Source of the DNA: Mycoplana dimorpha
GTDB taxonomy: Bacteria; Pseudomonadota; Alphaproteobacteria; Rhizobiales; Rhizobiaceae
Reading direction: 5' to 3'
Length of the DNA: 64,000 nucleotides
Assembly (NCBI RefSeq): GCF_003046475.1
Contig: NZ_PZZZ01000002.1
Coordinates: forward strand, 639,366 to 703,365
The position numbers and the translations under genes are program-made. The notes under the pieces were generated by a model, which ran no database searches, was not told the DNA's origin, and saw nothing but the letters and a program-made list of their open reading frames with translations. Within the stretch, counting starts at the first letter, position 1, and every line of letters begins with the position of its first letter. Shown here in pieces: positions 63,763 through 64,000 of this stretch.

Positions 63763-63991
63763 TTGAAGATTGGAAGAAAGAGAAACGTGGGCGGCGGAGT
63801 GTCGCGGACGGTCCGAAAGGGTCGTCCTGGAAGAGACTTTGGCGGTCACGTTTATCAAGAGACAACACTTCGTTTTGGCTTCGCAAGAAGCCGGCCATGG
63901 CTGTTGCGCTGTGAAGCGTGCGGGCTGGTTTTAAAACGAGTGTGAGTTCTCGTCGATTCAGTAACGTGACGACAAGCCAATATCGAATTCT

Positions 63992-64000
63992 CAACATGAG
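63992..64000 (+). rRNA. rrs: First bases of 16S rRNA (continues past window)
   Basis: The window ends in CAACATGAG. In rhizobia 16S rRNA starts CAACTTGAGAGTTTGATCC, so these nine bases fit its 5' end. The leader with promoter and boxA upstream supports this. Only the next bases outside the window can prove it. Confidence 0.55.

Overview
This window looks like the chromosome of an alphaproteobacterium of the Rhizobiaceae, most like Sinorhizobium/Ensifer. The evidence is high GC throughout, a CbrA-type PAS sensor kinase next to a phasin gene, the iron regulator RirA with its three cluster cysteines, a PhyR/NepR general-stress pair, and a tRNA-His with the G1:U72, A73 acceptor end of this group. 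From memory, the order aceA - aceA regulator - pot operon - acsA2 - cbrA - phasin, then mmsA - fbpA - rirA - dpp - gntK - second phyR/nepR pair, resembles one stretch of the S. meliloti chromosome. That comparison was not run.

Layout. 1-4,500: start of zwf (cut by the window edge), a puuB/puuA-type polyamine catabolism pair and a BaiN/HI0933-type flavoprotein. 4,700-8,300: isocitrate lyase (aceA) divergent from a short-chain-fatty-acyl type regulator. 8,485-12,533: putrescine importer potFGHI. 12,586-16,503: AsmA-like protein and acetoacetyl-CoA synthetase. 16,764-22,159: iron-type ABC permease and the kinase CbrA, both on the minus strand. 22,393-23,080: phasin and tRNA-His. 23,085-31,100: an accessory island directly after tRNA-His with more relaxed, lower-GC sequence, a decayed transposase, a dimethylformamidase-like protein, a TylF-type methyltransferase, a pyruvyltransferase, a polysaccharide flippase and long non-coding stretches. 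31,190-34,846: GntR regulator and a TRAP transporter. 35,220-40,116: truncated DUF1476 protein, LysR-mmsA divergent pair, fbpA and rirA. 40,417-46,584: dipeptide importer dppABCDF plus gluconokinase. 46,818-49,556: RidA, an orphan PhyR/NepR pair with no ecfG, and small stress genes carrying EcfG-type promoters. 49,604-62,800: a phosphonate C-P lyase locus (phnF, phnGHIJKL, acetyltransferase, phnCDE1E2, DUF1045, phnM, phnN). 62,834-64,000: UPF0114 membrane protein, then promoter and leader of a ribosomal RNA operon. The window ends at the first bases of 16S rRNA.

How the parts work together. Carbon storage and two-carbon metabolism (phasin, acetoacetyl-CoA synthetase, isocitrate lyase) sit within 16 kb, and the phasin and aceA promoters share a TGC-N3-GCA motif. 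Polyamine uptake (pot) and catabolism (puu) flank aceA. Iron genes (fbpB, fbpA, rirA) are split by the island. The phn locus carries two separate signals: a perfect inverted repeat for the local repressor PhnF and a three-unit Pho-box-like repeat before phnC. Three exact GGAAC-N16-CGTT promoters lie beside the stress-response pair.

I did not find a clearly new multi-gene system. The best leads are the stress-promoter cluster, the phn regulation together with the DUF1045 2H-phosphoesterase, the tRNA-His with its mismatched T-stem at the island border, and the direct repeats before the rRNA promoter.
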